Assembly: GCA_000212915.1 (NCBI GenBank)
Contig: CM001167.1
Span: forward strand, 2,348,780 to 2,412,779
Source: Bacteroides coprosuis DSM 18011
GTDB lineage: Bacteria > Bacteroidota > Bacteroidia > Bacteroidales > Bacteroidaceae
Direction: 5' to 3'
Length of the DNA stretch: 64,000 bases
Shown: positions 39,601 to 49,200 of the stretch, piece by piece
How the letters are laid out: each line of letters begins with the position of its first letter
Position numbering within the stretch: the stretch's first letter is position 1
The notes under the pieces: model-generated
The model's database searches: none
What the model was told of the DNA's origin: nothing
What the model saw: only the letters and a program-made list of their open reading frames with translations
Translations under genes and position numbers: made by a program

Positions 39601-39888
39601 ATCAATAACAGTCTTACCATTTACTTTAACGGCTAAAGTTTCTAATCCGATATAAGAAAACTCTAGTGTTGCATTAGCAGGAACTGTGATCTTGTAATTA
39701 CCGTCTATATCGGTAATTGTACCATTTGTAGTACCTTTTTGTACTACTGTAGCTCCAATTAGCTCTTCGTCAAAATTGTCTTTAAGCTTTCCTGTTACAG
39801 TTACATTTTGAGCTTGTGCATACGATAAAGTACTACTAAGCCCTATAAAAAGTAAAAGCAGGAAACTGATTTTTTTAAATTTGTACAT
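36640..39888 (-). CDS. SusC/RagA-family TonB-dependent receptor of the large GAG locus
   Basis: A 1082-residue receptor: signal peptide ending SYAQAQ, carboxypeptidase-regulatory-like domain (TVTGKLKDNFDEELIGATVV), TonB box and plug start VVAIGYGTVKRSELTSAV, plug motif VLKDASATAIYGAAGANGVI, and a barrel ending in FGLNLTL. It imports oligosaccharides produced at the surface by the PL12 lipoprotein lyase. Expression is probably under the HTCS encoded at 46202. A candidate promoter with -7-like TACTTTTG lies 85-92 bp upstream. The gene is full length. Confidence 0.96.
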   Translation of the reverse strand: MYKFKKISFLLLLFIGLSSTLSYAQAQNVTVTGKLKDNFDEELIGATVVQKGTTNGTITDIDGNYKITVPANATLEFSYIGLETLAVKVNGKTVIDAQLKQSSEFQLDEVVAIGYGTVKRSELTSAVSSVKGDDIANIPVTDALQALNGKVAGLQITQAQGSPGADVKVRVRGGISITQSNDPLYIVDGFPSPDGLRVLDPTDIESIDVLKDASATAIYGAAGANGVILITTKSGKEGKANINFDSYVGFKKISKRLGVLKPLDFVKLEYERAMLDGGIDEARKFTQRYGLGWDEETPLLANMQNTWNDMPDAYGNRAGINWQDEIFDGQTPVTQNYKFSVNGGNKDTKYNVSFAHTDDDGVMKGSGYEKNNIRMRLDQKLNEKLRFSANVGYVWDKTTGLGSLNEGGRFSRMQHIIQYRPVISRDGNDQDLLNMDVDPILDNDSGNVMVNPNTSITEEKRKRTSRILNINASITYNILPNLTYRGMVGMGRNDNDNDVFFGPRSSQAQRSGGPYAELRKASRDNWTYSNTLTYKPKINRNHKLDIMVGQEETYRRDKSMNLGIRNFGEDNFGLNDLSLGKFADVPTNDVSDSRQLSFFSRVNYNLLAKYLFTVTVRTDGSSKFGGDSKWGVFPSGSFAWRASDEDFIKNLNIFSDLKLRVGFGTAGNNNIQNYLSLMRMGSSYMPENGIQENSYYEQQLANSKLKWETDVSTNIGLDMGFFSQRLQVTLDFYRNEASDLLLNKNLPLISGFPSMIANIGKTRNVGFEMAVTSYNIDNDNFKWSTTFNFATNKNKVIKLADASTMPVRSNWSSNEWNGYDYMIREGEPIGQMWGYVNDGIYKVEDFDFNPNAGKEEDVYTLKEGIVSVSGEKVRPGYWKYRDLNGDGVIDSKDEKVIGKAQPKFYGGITNNFSYKGFDLSFVLNYSVGGDVYNANKMFYTMTKNRYKNALTDVLGRFTYIDQNGENVYRNPDALAQLNSNNNYASLHGTQNLQFSSKFVESASYLRLSNITFGYTVPRTLVRKIGIQSLRFYASMNNLFTITGYSGFDPEVDTRSNGGLSPGIDWGAYPRATTTLFGLNLTL

Positions 39889-39972
39889 AAGGTTAACGTT
39901 TATTATTTCTCAATCACTCCTTTTAGATTCATGTTACATGGAATAATTTTAATAATTAATTATTTTATTGCT

Positions 39973-39980
39973 TCAAAAGT
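39973..39980 (-). promoter_or_regulatory. Candidate promoter -7 box for the SusC operon
   Basis: The minus-strand sequence is TACTTTTG, an exact match to the Bacteroides -7 consensus TAnnTTTG, with a start point predicted about 75-80 bp upstream of the ATG at 39888. The -33 region is only weakly like TTTG. The neighbouring 40017-40050 segment shares AGTAATAT and TTGAA words with the upstream regions of other genes in the locus. Confidence 0.4.
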
Positions 39981-40094
39981 AGGCTGTCATTGCGTAAACG
40001 TAATTCAGAATTGATTATATTACTTTCAACAACAGCCTTACTAGTATCAAAAATGTTTTATAAAAGTTTAATTTTGTTTCAACAGAAAAGTTAA

Positions 40095-42626
40095 CTACCT
40101 AGAAATAGGCAACTTATCTACTAACTCTTCTACAATACTATTTTTATCAAAGATGATTGTAGAACCTTCTAGTTTCGATTTTACTCTAGGAGAATTATAA
40201 TAGATACCATCCCCTTTTTTGTTCATAATCTCGAGACGAGCAGGTTTTGAAGCATCCATTTCGGCAGAGATACTCCACCCTTTAATACGAATATCCTTAT
40301 CGGTGATTTTGGGAATTATTAACTCATTCTTTTTCTCATCAATACGGATAAGTGCAAGGAAACGCATCTTCTTAGACTTGCCTTTGGTGTCAAAATTGGC
40401 ATGCCAGTTCTTAGCATACTCAATGCTACCATTTACAGGCTTCTTCTTCCAATTTACTGCGGGTTCAAAATACTCGTTGGTAATAGTGTGCTTCAGTTTT
40501 TTATCACTACTGAAGAGATAGACCTGAGCATTTACAAATTCATTTTCTCCCCATAAAGCTCCGTCTTTACGAACCATCTTCTGATAGCTATGTAGTAACC
40601 AAGACCAGTTAATAGCTTGTTCTGCTTCTAGCTCGTCATAGATGACAACCATATTAGGACGAAGTAATGCAATGTGACGACGGAAGTGTTTTACTTTAGG
40701 ATTGCCAAATCCATTTTCTGCTGTGTATTCCACTTTTGATTTTTCCATACGGTCCAACCAGAATTCGGCAGTCATATCGCCAAATGCATGAGAACCATCA
40801 CCCAAAGCATAACCTAGAGCTTCTGTATTTGCAAAACGAGGAATCCAACCGTAACCGTTTTCACCTATAACCATCGCTTTGTTATCTGCCAAAATGGTAT
40901 TGTGACCTCTAGTACGATAATGTTTCAGAGTATGAGGGTCGTTGAAATTGCTATAGTAACCAGAGCCACCAAATAGCTGCTTACCACCATAGCTGATTGT
41001 AAATCCGTTTTGTGCAGCGTGAGCATGACCTGTTGCACCAAAAGGAACAGAGAAGAAAGATAACATCAAGTTTCTTCTTGTCTTAGCCATATTGGTATGG
41101 AATAGTGCAAAACCTGCATCAGGGAAATATCCCGCTGTAGGAATAGAATCTAAGCTTACTTGTGGGGTATCTGTTGCTTTTTTCTCTGTTAGTAGGCGGT
41201 ATAGACGGAAGTCCTTATCTTGACCAAGCTTGTCCAAATCACCATTGACTAGATTATTAGCATAAGCACGAGCGATAGGATCACCTACTTCACGAGCCAA
41301 AGCATCAGCATAAGCAATGTATTTTTTATTCGGTTTCAGCATAGCCTCAAAGCCATCACCAAAACCTGTTGAGTAAGAGTTTTTAGGGAATGAGTAGGCT
41401 AAGAACTTACCTGCATTTTTAAACCAAGGAATATCAAAGAAATCTACACCTGTAAGGTTCTTCAATATTTTAGGTATCAAAATAAAGGTTTCAAAGTTTA
41501 CTTGATAGTAGCTACTACCATCGTGCCAACCACCATCGCGTCCCCCTAAAACAGGGAATCTGCTGCACCATACTTCATAACAAAAAGATAACCATTGATC
41601 AGCATCGTCTATTTCTCCAACCATAGCTATGGCTGTCATAAAAAAACGTCTTAGCGTATGTTGCCATACGTGATTATCCATACCATGTGCTTCAAACATA
41701 TTGGCATAGCTTCTAAAAAAGTGATCTCCACGAACTTTGATCGCTTTCTTCAGAGATTCTTTTTCTGCTTCTGACATATAAGGATAAGCTACATCATAGG
41801 CAGTTGCCATAGCTAGCATAGCCGATGCAGCATTGAAGTCTTCTTGGGTAGCAGGACCTTTTGGATCCATTCCTGCAATATGTAAAGCTTGTCTTAATGC
41901 TTCTTTAGCATATTTATCGTCATGTGTAAGTAAGTAAGCCAAAGCTTGGTTTTCTATAGGCTGACGCACTACTTCTCCAAAACGGTGATACATAAAACGC
42001 ATCAAAACTTTCTTCTCAAAACCTTCTACGCCAGTTGTATCGCGAGGACGTGTTGGAGCTTCGGGAATTAACTCTTGATTCAGGTTTTTAGTTGCTTCTT
42101 GAATAACTTTCTTAGCATCTTTGCTATCGGCATTACGCAAACGAAAATCATTTAGCTGATTAGGAGGTAAAAATATACGAGGATGCTCATATCCTTTTAC
42201 AATATCCAAAAACTCATGGATAGTAGGTGTTTCTAGAACATCTACATCATCAGTGATCTCAAATTGATAGACCTCTGACTTTTGAGGATATTCTCCTTTT
42301 TTATTAATTTGATATTGCCAATACCAAGTACCTTTAGCCAATTTACGATGTGTATTATACATCGCCCAAGGCAAACGAGATACAGCAATTGTCTTACCCT
42401 CAGAAAAATTAGGATCCTGAGAAAGACGAACACCATAACTCACCTTGCCCTCCCTTACTACTGGCCACAGTAAAGCTACTGGATTGGTCTTTACTACTTC
42501 GCCCCCAGCTGGATAAGCATGCTGACGCATACGATAATGAATTGCTTCCTTATCTATATGCTTCACAGCCTCCTGAGCAGGAAGTGCAAAGGGTAAAAAA
42601 CAGAGTAATAATAATAAGTTCTTCAT
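40095..42626 (-). CDS. Periplasmic polysaccharide lyase, PL15-like (DUF4962 plus heparinase II/III domain)
   Basis: An 843-residue exported protein (signal LLLLLCFLPFALPAQ). The N-terminal DUF4962-type domain contains NPVALLWPVVREGKVSYGVR, an (alpha/alpha) toroid comes next, and then a heparinase II/III beta-sandwich. Likely catalytic elements are MDNHVWQHTLRRFF (Asn-His), DGSSYYQVNF (Tyr) and FGATGHAHAAQNGF (His). This architecture matches PL15 exo-lyases such as the one in the B. thetaiotaomicron heparin/heparan sulfate locus. It would release unsaturated uronates from oligosaccharides in the periplasm. It lies 16 bp after the PL12 gene. Other GAG or alginate exo-lyases of related families cannot be fully ruled out. 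Confidence 0.85.
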   Translation of the reverse strand: MKNLLLLLCFLPFALPAQEAVKHIDKEAIHYRMRQHAYPAGGEVVKTNPVALLWPVVREGKVSYGVRLSQDPNFSEGKTIAVSRLPWAMYNTHRKLAKGTWYWQYQINKKGEYPQKSEVYQFEITDDVDVLETPTIHEFLDIVKGYEHPRIFLPPNQLNDFRLRNADSKDAKKVIQEATKNLNQELIPEAPTRPRDTTGVEGFEKKVLMRFMYHRFGEVVRQPIENQALAYLLTHDDKYAKEALRQALHIAGMDPKGPATQEDFNAASAMLAMATAYDVAYPYMSEAEKESLKKAIKVRGDHFFRSYANMFEAHGMDNHVWQHTLRRFFMTAIAMVGEIDDADQWLSFCYEVWCSRFPVLGGRDGGWHDGSSYYQVNFETFILIPKILKNLTGVDFFDIPWFKNAGKFLAYSFPKNSYSTGFGDGFEAMLKPNKKYIAYADALAREVGDPIARAYANNLVNGDLDKLGQDKDFRLYRLLTEKKATDTPQVSLDSIPTAGYFPDAGFALFHTNMAKTRRNLMLSFFSVPFGATGHAHAAQNGFTISYGGKQLFGGSGYYSNFNDPHTLKHYRTRGHNTILADNKAMVIGENGYGWIPRFANTEALGYALGDGSHAFGDMTAEFWLDRMEKSKVEYTAENGFGNPKVKHFRRHIALLRPNMVVIYDELEAEQAINWSWLLHSYQKMVRKDGALWGENEFVNAQVYLFSSDKKLKHTITNEYFEPAVNWKKKPVNGSIEYAKNWHANFDTKGKSKKMRFLALIRIDEKKNELIIPKITDKDIRIKGWSISAEMDASKPARLEIMNKKGDGIYYNSPRVKSKLEGSTIIFDKNSIVEELVDKLPISR

Positions 42627-42642
42627 CTCAATTATTAGTTAG

Positions 42643-44634
42643 TTAGTTAAATTGATAGCCCAAAGTGTAAGATTTCTTACCCAGCTTAACTTGGACAGCC
42701 ATTTCATTGGCCGCTACGGTTTTAAAATGAGCTTTCAGCTTTGGAGCCATGCTATTATTGGTGATTGGATAGATAACTGTAATGTAACGTACAGTATCGC
42801 TTGATTTCTTCTCTACATTGAAAGCATAAGAGTCTCGTTCGGTTTTCTGACGATAGCCATAAGAAACCCAACCTTCTTCTTTCTTCACTTGCATTTGACT
42901 AGGACTAAACACTTGCATGACTAGGTCATGACGATCACTTGACCCTGACATGACGATGTTATGACTAGGATCAAATTTAAAGTTACCTTCACAGAAATTG
43001 TAGTGAATGGCAACATCACCTTGAGCATCACCCATGGCTTCGTCCACAATAACAAAGAATATCTGATCTACAAAAAAGACAGAACGACGATGCGTTAAAC
43101 CCTCATAACTAGGGTTTTCATAAACCAAGCGTTCAACATTTTGACTCGGTTGATCCCAAAGCAAGTTTTTAGAATCGCACTTTGTCATGTTCTCTCTGTT
43201 TAGAGTAAGTGTATTGTGTACACGTGTTTGCTTAAACCAAGCACGTTGCTTATTCACTTCTTCATTACCTGCATAAACATAGCTACCAGAATCGGGGAAG
43301 AAATTTCTACCATTCATATAAAGTTCAAAAGTCCCATTATCGGGTTGGCTATGCCAGAAAGCAGGAGGTCCAGCCTTCAATACCATTTGAGTAGCCTCTT
43401 CGCCCCAACCATTACGGAATACATAAAAACCTGAGGATAAAAATGCTTTTGAAAGATGTGAAGGAGCTTTGCCCTCTTTCCTATCTGAAGCCATATACTG
43501 AAGAGCTTCATTATCGGGGAATATTTTCAACCACTCATTGTAGTTGTTCAACATATCCGCTTTAGTATCTTGTTTAGCATCACTAAACATAGGGTTGGTA
43601 TAATCGGGGAAGTGACAGTTGATCACCCACTCTATCATACTTTCTACGGTTGAAAGGTAGTGTTGCCCAAATTCTGCACGAAAACCATTGGCATCAGCCA
43701 CACGGATTGCTTTTGCAAAAATGTTAATTGAAGCTAGGTGGTAGTGAGGATCCAATTCAAACTGCATACCATCGGGGTACACCTGAATTTTGATTTCACG
43801 ATTAAGAATATCAATACCACTGGCTCTCCAAGTTTTAGCTTGTTTCATTTCGGGGAAGAATGCCCCAGCATAGATAATGCGTTGCGCTTCAAAAAGAAGA
43901 TGGTTACCACTTTTTGAATAATTATGAAGGATGTGCTCAGCATGTTTATAATAGTTCAATAGAAATTGAGCTAGGAATTCGGGAGTAAAAGAAGGAGAAT
44001 CTTTAAACAGAAGAAACTGTATGGTTTGATCTTGCAAACGATGGCTCACCTCTAAAGGTCTCCACGCAAAACGTACATTTTGCAAGTCGGCAGGAATCCC
44101 AGCACTCACATCTTCACCCTCGTAAGCATTACTAGTCTTAAGTAATGGGTTTTTCTTAATCCAATCTAGGTATTGAAAAGCCCACTCTTTAGCATAAGTT
44201 TCATCGTGGGTTACTTGATACACCTTACCCATAGGTTGCCACCACTTGGTACGGTGCAATTGCCAGCGAAGTTCATTATCTTCAACAGGCCAATAAGTCC
44301 AATCAATATCATCTCCATAAAAGAAAGAAGGCTGATAACCATTGTGCACAAAGAACTTATGTTCTAATGCCTCGTCGGCCATTTTTCTTTCCTTATTAGA
44401 AACGGTGATATTATTTAAATCGATATCCGGATGATTGATTCCTTTTCTTCCTCTATAATAATCGAGTAAAGAAGCTAGAGCTTGCTCAGACTCTCCCTGA
44501 TTATAATAGTCTTTCACCTTTTCTAACCCTGGATAGTTCAGGTCGATCAAATTGAAAACCTGAGAGGCATCTTCTTGAGCCACACAAAGAGCAGGAGTCA
44601 GTAGAAGTAAAAAGGATAGGAATATGTTTTTCAT
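42643..44634 (-). CDS. Heparinase II/III-family lyase, PL12-like (periplasmic)
   Basis: A lyase of about 663 residues with signal MKNIFLSFLLLLTPALCVAQ. I use the ATG at 44634, which gives a cleaner signal peptide than the in-frame ATG at 44643. The helical N-terminal domain has FAWRPLEVSHRLQDQTIQFL and SKSGNHLLFEAQRIIYAG (Asn and His of the active site). The tyrosine is in ELDPHYHLASINIF, and the sandwich domain starts with PAFWHSQPDNGTFEL (His). PL12 enzymes are heparin/heparan sulfate lyases of the heparinase III type. The SPI-type signal places it in the periplasm. Gene order GH88-PL12-PL15 makes this one degradative operon. Confidence 0.9.
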   Translation of the reverse strand: MKNIFLSFLLLLTPALCVAQEDASQVFNLIDLNYPGLEKVKDYYNQGESEQALASLLDYYRGRKGINHPDIDLNNITVSNKERKMADEALEHKFFVHNGYQPSFFYGDDIDWTYWPVEDNELRWQLHRTKWWQPMGKVYQVTHDETYAKEWAFQYLDWIKKNPLLKTSNAYEGEDVSAGIPADLQNVRFAWRPLEVSHRLQDQTIQFLLFKDSPSFTPEFLAQFLLNYYKHAEHILHNYSKSGNHLLFEAQRIIYAGAFFPEMKQAKTWRASGIDILNREIKIQVYPDGMQFELDPHYHLASINIFAKAIRVADANGFRAEFGQHYLSTVESMIEWVINCHFPDYTNPMFSDAKQDTKADMLNNYNEWLKIFPDNEALQYMASDRKEGKAPSHLSKAFLSSGFYVFRNGWGEEATQMVLKAGPPAFWHSQPDNGTFELYMNGRNFFPDSGSYVYAGNEEVNKQRAWFKQTRVHNTLTLNRENMTKCDSKNLLWDQPSQNVERLVYENPSYEGLTHRRSVFFVDQIFFVIVDEAMGDAQGDVAIHYNFCEGNFKFDPSHNIVMSGSSDRHDLVMQVFSPSQMQVKKEEGWVSYGYRQKTERDSYAFNVEKKSSDTVRYITVIYPITNNSMAPKLKAHFKTVAANEMAVQVKLGKKSYTLGYQFN

Positions 44635-44733
44635 ATTTACCATTGTCTATATCTCCATGTGATTAATAGAAAAATGAGTTAGCCCATTGGAAAAACAATA
44701 GACTAACTCACCAGACTTATTTATTGTATGTGG

Positions 44734-46005
44734 TTATTTGTTTGCATTTAATGGGTACTTAACGCCAGTTAAATCGAAATAACGTTTTAATGCTTCTACG
44801 TAATAATAGTCAGCATAATTTAGAGGAGTGTCAATCTCTGAATTTGCAGGAAGGTGACCAGTAGCATGCTTCAAGATAAAGCCTTCATTATCACCGTTAG
44901 CTAAATAAGGTTCTTTTGATAGATTCTTTAGCATAACTTCTGCTTGGTTAAAGTAGTTTTGACCATCTTCTACCATTGTGCTCAATTCAAATAAAGCTGA
45001 AGAAATAAGTGCAGCAGCCGAAACGTCACGTGGAGCGTTTGGAATATCATCTGCGTCAAAATCCCAATAAGGAATTTGATCATCTGGCATAGTTTCTTCT
45101 GTCATAATTAAGTGAGCAATGTCTTGCGCTGCTTTTAAGTAAACAGGATCTTGAGTAAATCTGTACATTACAGTGTAGCCATAAAGAGCCCAACCTTGAC
45201 CACGAGCCCAGTCTGAATCATCTGCATAACCTTGGAAAGTACCTTTGCTTTCTACGGTACCATCATTGTTGTAGCTAATTACATGGTATGAACTCATATC
45301 GTCACGGAAGTGGTGTTTAAGAGTTGTATTAGCATGTTCGATAGCAACTTCACGGTATTTAGGATCGTTCGTGTATTCGCTAGCCCAGAATAATAGTTCT
45401 AGGTTCATCATGTTATCGATGATAACTGGGAAATTCCATTTACCAAAGTCCCAAGAACGAATCGCTTTGATTGTTGGGTCGAAGCGAGAGATTAAATTAT
45501 CTGCTGTGCTTACCATCAATGGAGCTGACTCTGCATCGTGAGTTAGACGAAGTTGGTTACCATAGCTACAGAACATCATAAAACCCAGGTCGTGTGTACC
45601 AGGGTAGTTTGATACTTCTTTCAATAGCGCAGTATATTCTTTCGCTTTTTCTTTGAAGAACTCGTCTCCTGTTAATTCGTATTGGTACCATAGTGTACCT
45701 GGGAAGAATCCGCTTGTCCAGTCGAATGGATTTTCGAAACGAACCTTACCATTTTTACCAATAGAACGTGGTAGCAATTTAGCTCCACTCTTTGACTCAG
45801 CATTTACAGTTGGTAAATTACCTTCGCTGTCGCGTTTTTGGTCCATATTCTCATCCGATTTCTGAACCAATACCTTAAGTTGTGCGTCTGCTATTTCAAC
45901 TGCATTTTTTGCCCAGTTCTCATTCTGGCCTTCCTTGTTCGAGTTTGAACAAGACACCATAAAGATGGCTAATAAAACTGCCGCTGAACGCGTAAAAAGT
46001 TTCAT
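44734..46005 (-). CDS. GH88 unsaturated glucuronyl hydrolase (lipoprotein)
   Basis: About 423 residues with lipoprotein signal SAAVLLAIFMVSC. The ATG at 46005 starts MKLFTRSA, and an ATG two codons earlier is an alternative. The two catalytic-site aspartates of the family are visible in NPFDWTSGFFPGTLW and NFPVIIDNMMNLELLFWA. Further GH88 landmarks are DDSDWARGQGWALYGY and DVSAAALISSALFELS. The enzyme hydrates the 4,5-double bond of lyase products and frees 5-keto-4-deoxyuronate, the substrate of KduI. It is first in the operon with PL12 and PL15. A candidate operator and promoter lie 86-123 bp upstream. Confidence 0.93.
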   Translation of the reverse strand: MKLFTRSAAVLLAIFMVSCSNSNKEGQNENWAKNAVEIADAQLKVLVQKSDENMDQKRDSEGNLPTVNAESKSGAKLLPRSIGKNGKVRFENPFDWTSGFFPGTLWYQYELTGDEFFKEKAKEYTALLKEVSNYPGTHDLGFMMFCSYGNQLRLTHDAESAPLMVSTADNLISRFDPTIKAIRSWDFGKWNFPVIIDNMMNLELLFWASEYTNDPKYREVAIEHANTTLKHHFRDDMSSYHVISYNNDGTVESKGTFQGYADDSDWARGQGWALYGYTVMYRFTQDPVYLKAAQDIAHLIMTEETMPDDQIPYWDFDADDIPNAPRDVSAAALISSALFELSTMVEDGQNYFNQAEVMLKNLSKEPYLANGDNEGFILKHATGHLPANSEIDTPLNYADYYYVEALKRYFDLTGVKYPLNANK

Positions 46006-46090
46006 TGTCATAGTGTAATATTAATTGTTTTATGTCAGCCCCTAAAATGTCATATTTGTAAGGTCCAACTTGTTTTGATTTTCACTAGTA

Positions 46091-46128
46091 CAATATTACT
46101 TCAATTCATTCAAGCTGTGTTTTAGATA
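46091..46128 (-). promoter_or_regulatory. Candidate promoter and HTCS operator of the GH88-PL12-PL15 operon
   Basis: On the minus strand the upstream box (46109-46128) starts TATC, contains ACACAG and ends TTGAA. It is followed 10 bp later by TAATATTG (46091-46098), one mismatch from the Bacteroides -7 consensus. The box closely matches one before the PL12 gene at 58168-58186, and both lie about 92-104 bp from the start codon. Confidence 0.4.
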
Positions 46129-46201
46129 TGTCTTAACAAATGAATGCTGGGTATAAAATGCTTTTAGTTTTGTTTAAATAAACTTCATAATTGTGTAAAT
46201 C

Positions 46202-49200
46202 CTATTTTGAAGACCTCTTCATATAGTCTGTAGGCAGGATTCCGAAGTATTTTTTAAAGCTTGTAGTGAAATAAGAGGGGGTATTAAAACCTACCATTGC
46301 ACTCACTTCAGCAACAGAATATCTGCCATCCTGAAGCATTTTACAAGCTGCATTAAATCGTATTTTACGTATAAACTCAATAGTCGATTCTCCTGTTATG
46401 GCTTTCATTTTTAAATGAAGATTGGAACGGCTCATCGCCATAGCTTCGCAGAAATCATCCACTTGAAACTCTACATTATCTAAGTTTTGCTCTACAATCT
46501 CTTTTGCCTTTTCTAGGAACTCTCTATCCATTTCATTGAACGTAACCTCAGAAGGTTCTATCTCCATATTATCAGAATAGTATTCAAGCATTCTCATTTT
46601 TTGCTTCAACCTATTCTCTATTTTCATTTTTAATAGAGATATACGGAATGGTTTTACAATGTAGTCATCAGCACCAGCCATTAAGCCCTCCATTTGATCT
46701 TCTGCTGTTGTTTTTGCAGTAAGTAAAATTACGGGTATATGACTTGTTTTAATACTTTGTTTTAGACTCTTGCATAGTTTAAAACCATCCTGTCCTGGAA
46801 GCATAACATCAGAAATCACCAAGTCAATCTCATTCTCTCGCACAATATCAATAGGATCCAACCCATTATCCGACGATAATACATTGGCTGTATCTTTTAA
46901 GTTTTGTACGAGATAGTTTCTCACATCTGTGTCATCTTCCACAATCAAAATAGTTGGGCGATCTTTTTCAAGCTCGTCCTCTTTGGTATCTAAGTCTTCT
47001 TCGGTAGCATCTACATCTATATGATCTACTACTTCAGAAGTTAAAGTATATTTCTTCTCTACTTCTTGGTCTTTCAAGAACTCTTCATCCCGATACAAAC
47101 TCTCATCTTGTGGGATAGAGATAGTAAATTCGGTACCCTGATTAGGTTCACTCTTTACTTCAATAGTACCATGGTGCAAGTCGATTAATCGTTTTACTAC
47201 AGAAAGACCAATACCTGTACCTTTACTCTTATTATTGGACTGATAGAAGCGTTCAAAAATATGCTTAATGGCTTCTTCAGATACTCCAGAACCCGTATCA
47301 ATTACTTGCAAAGTAAATTTATCTGCATCTACCATCGTGCGAATTGTAATTTTCCCTTGGTTGGGCGTAAATTTAAAAGCATTGGATAGCAGGTTCGACA
47401 AAATAAGTTCTAGATATGAGGTATCATACAATACCACCGCCTCATCAGGAATGGCATTGAAATAATTAAAGTTTATCTGCTTTTGCTCTGCCAAGCGATT
47501 GTACATATCCATAATAGATTTTATCTGCTCAGAAGGATTGTGCTTTTTTACCTTCAATGCAAATACACCCAACTCTGCCTGACGATAGTCGAGCAACTGA
47601 TTAACCAGATAGAGCAGCTTATTGGCATTCCGTTGCATCACTTTTATCTGATTAATAGACCATTTATCTGTTGTACGCTGAAGTAATTCTTCTAACGGAG
47701 AGATAATTAAAGTTAGAGGAGTACGGAACTCGTGCGAGATATTAATAAAGAAACCAAGCTTCATCTGGTTTATCTGCTCTTTCTGCTTCTTTTCCAATCG
47801 CTCTATCTTCAGCTGATTTCTCAACTCTTGACGGTTATGAAGGAATCTCCACAACATATAAGCTAAACCACCCAAGAGTAAGAATACAAACAGTTTAAAG
47901 TAAACTGTATTCCACCATACTGGCTGTACATTTATAATAAGTTGTGTGGGGTTGTTATTCCACTTCTCCTCCCCATTTCCTGCCTTTAAATAAAGGGTAT
48001 ATTTGCCTGGAGGAAGATTAGAATATGAGATAGGATGCGGATCTTTCATTTCAATCCAACCCGAGTCAAAACCTTCTAGTTTGTATAAAAACACACTATG
48101 CTGAGCCGACAAGAAATTGGGCACAGAGAATGACAAGGTAAATGAGTTTTGAGAAGGACCCAAAGTTAGCTCCTTGGTAAAACTAATATCTTGTGTCAAA
48201 ATACCTGTCTCATCATTGGGCAATACCTCCTTTGAAAACACTTTCAAGGAGTTAATTACGGGTTGAGGAGAGAAAGGATTGTCTTTTATCTCTTCGGGGG
48301 TAAAATAAGTGATGCCCTCTATCCCACCGAAATACAAATCTCCTTTGGCTGTTTTACAATGTGCATAAGGTGTAAACTGATCACTAGCAATACCATCTAA
48401 ATAGGTATAAACTCTTATTTTCTCATTGGCTAAAGAAAAACAAGCCAAACCATGATTGGTACTTATCCACAAACGGTTAAAACTATCTTCGAGGATACCC
48501 AGTACATTATTATTGGGTAATCCCTCACGTGTAGTATATGTTTTAAAAGTTTGGTTGCCTTCATTGAGTAAACGCAATCCAGCAGCTGATCCAATCCAAA
48601 TATGTCCTAAATGATCTTCATAGAAAGTATTAATTCTACTATTTTGCTGACGAGTATCAATATCGTAGTGCGTAATTAAATTCTTATCGAAAGAATAAGA
48701 GTAGGCTCCAGAATCGGCACCAATCCACAAACGATGTTTGCTATCAATAAACAAAACATAAATTTGACCCGATGTCAAACTTTGTATATCAGTCACATCA
48801 CCCCAAGGTTGATATTTAGATAGCGGAATAAACTCTTCTTTTTTAGGATCAAAAGAAGTTAGACCATTTAATGTAGCCAGCCAAAGCACTCCTCTTTGAC
48901 TATCTTCTTGAATAGAGTACACATTATCACTGATAATGTCACTATTAAAGCGATGAAACCTTTTTATCTTATCACTTTTCTTATCCAAGCGAGCCAGCCC
49001 TCCTCCGTGACTACCTATATAGCAATATTCGGGAGTAGTCCAGATGGCTTTAATATTGTTTGACAGTAATTGATTCTCTGATTTTCCTTTTCTGTAGTAA
49101 GTAAAGTGCTTTGTTTTAGGATTGTATTTATTCAAACCGGCTTCATTGGTTCCTATCCACATGATACCCGATTCATCCTCCACAATACTACTTACTACAT

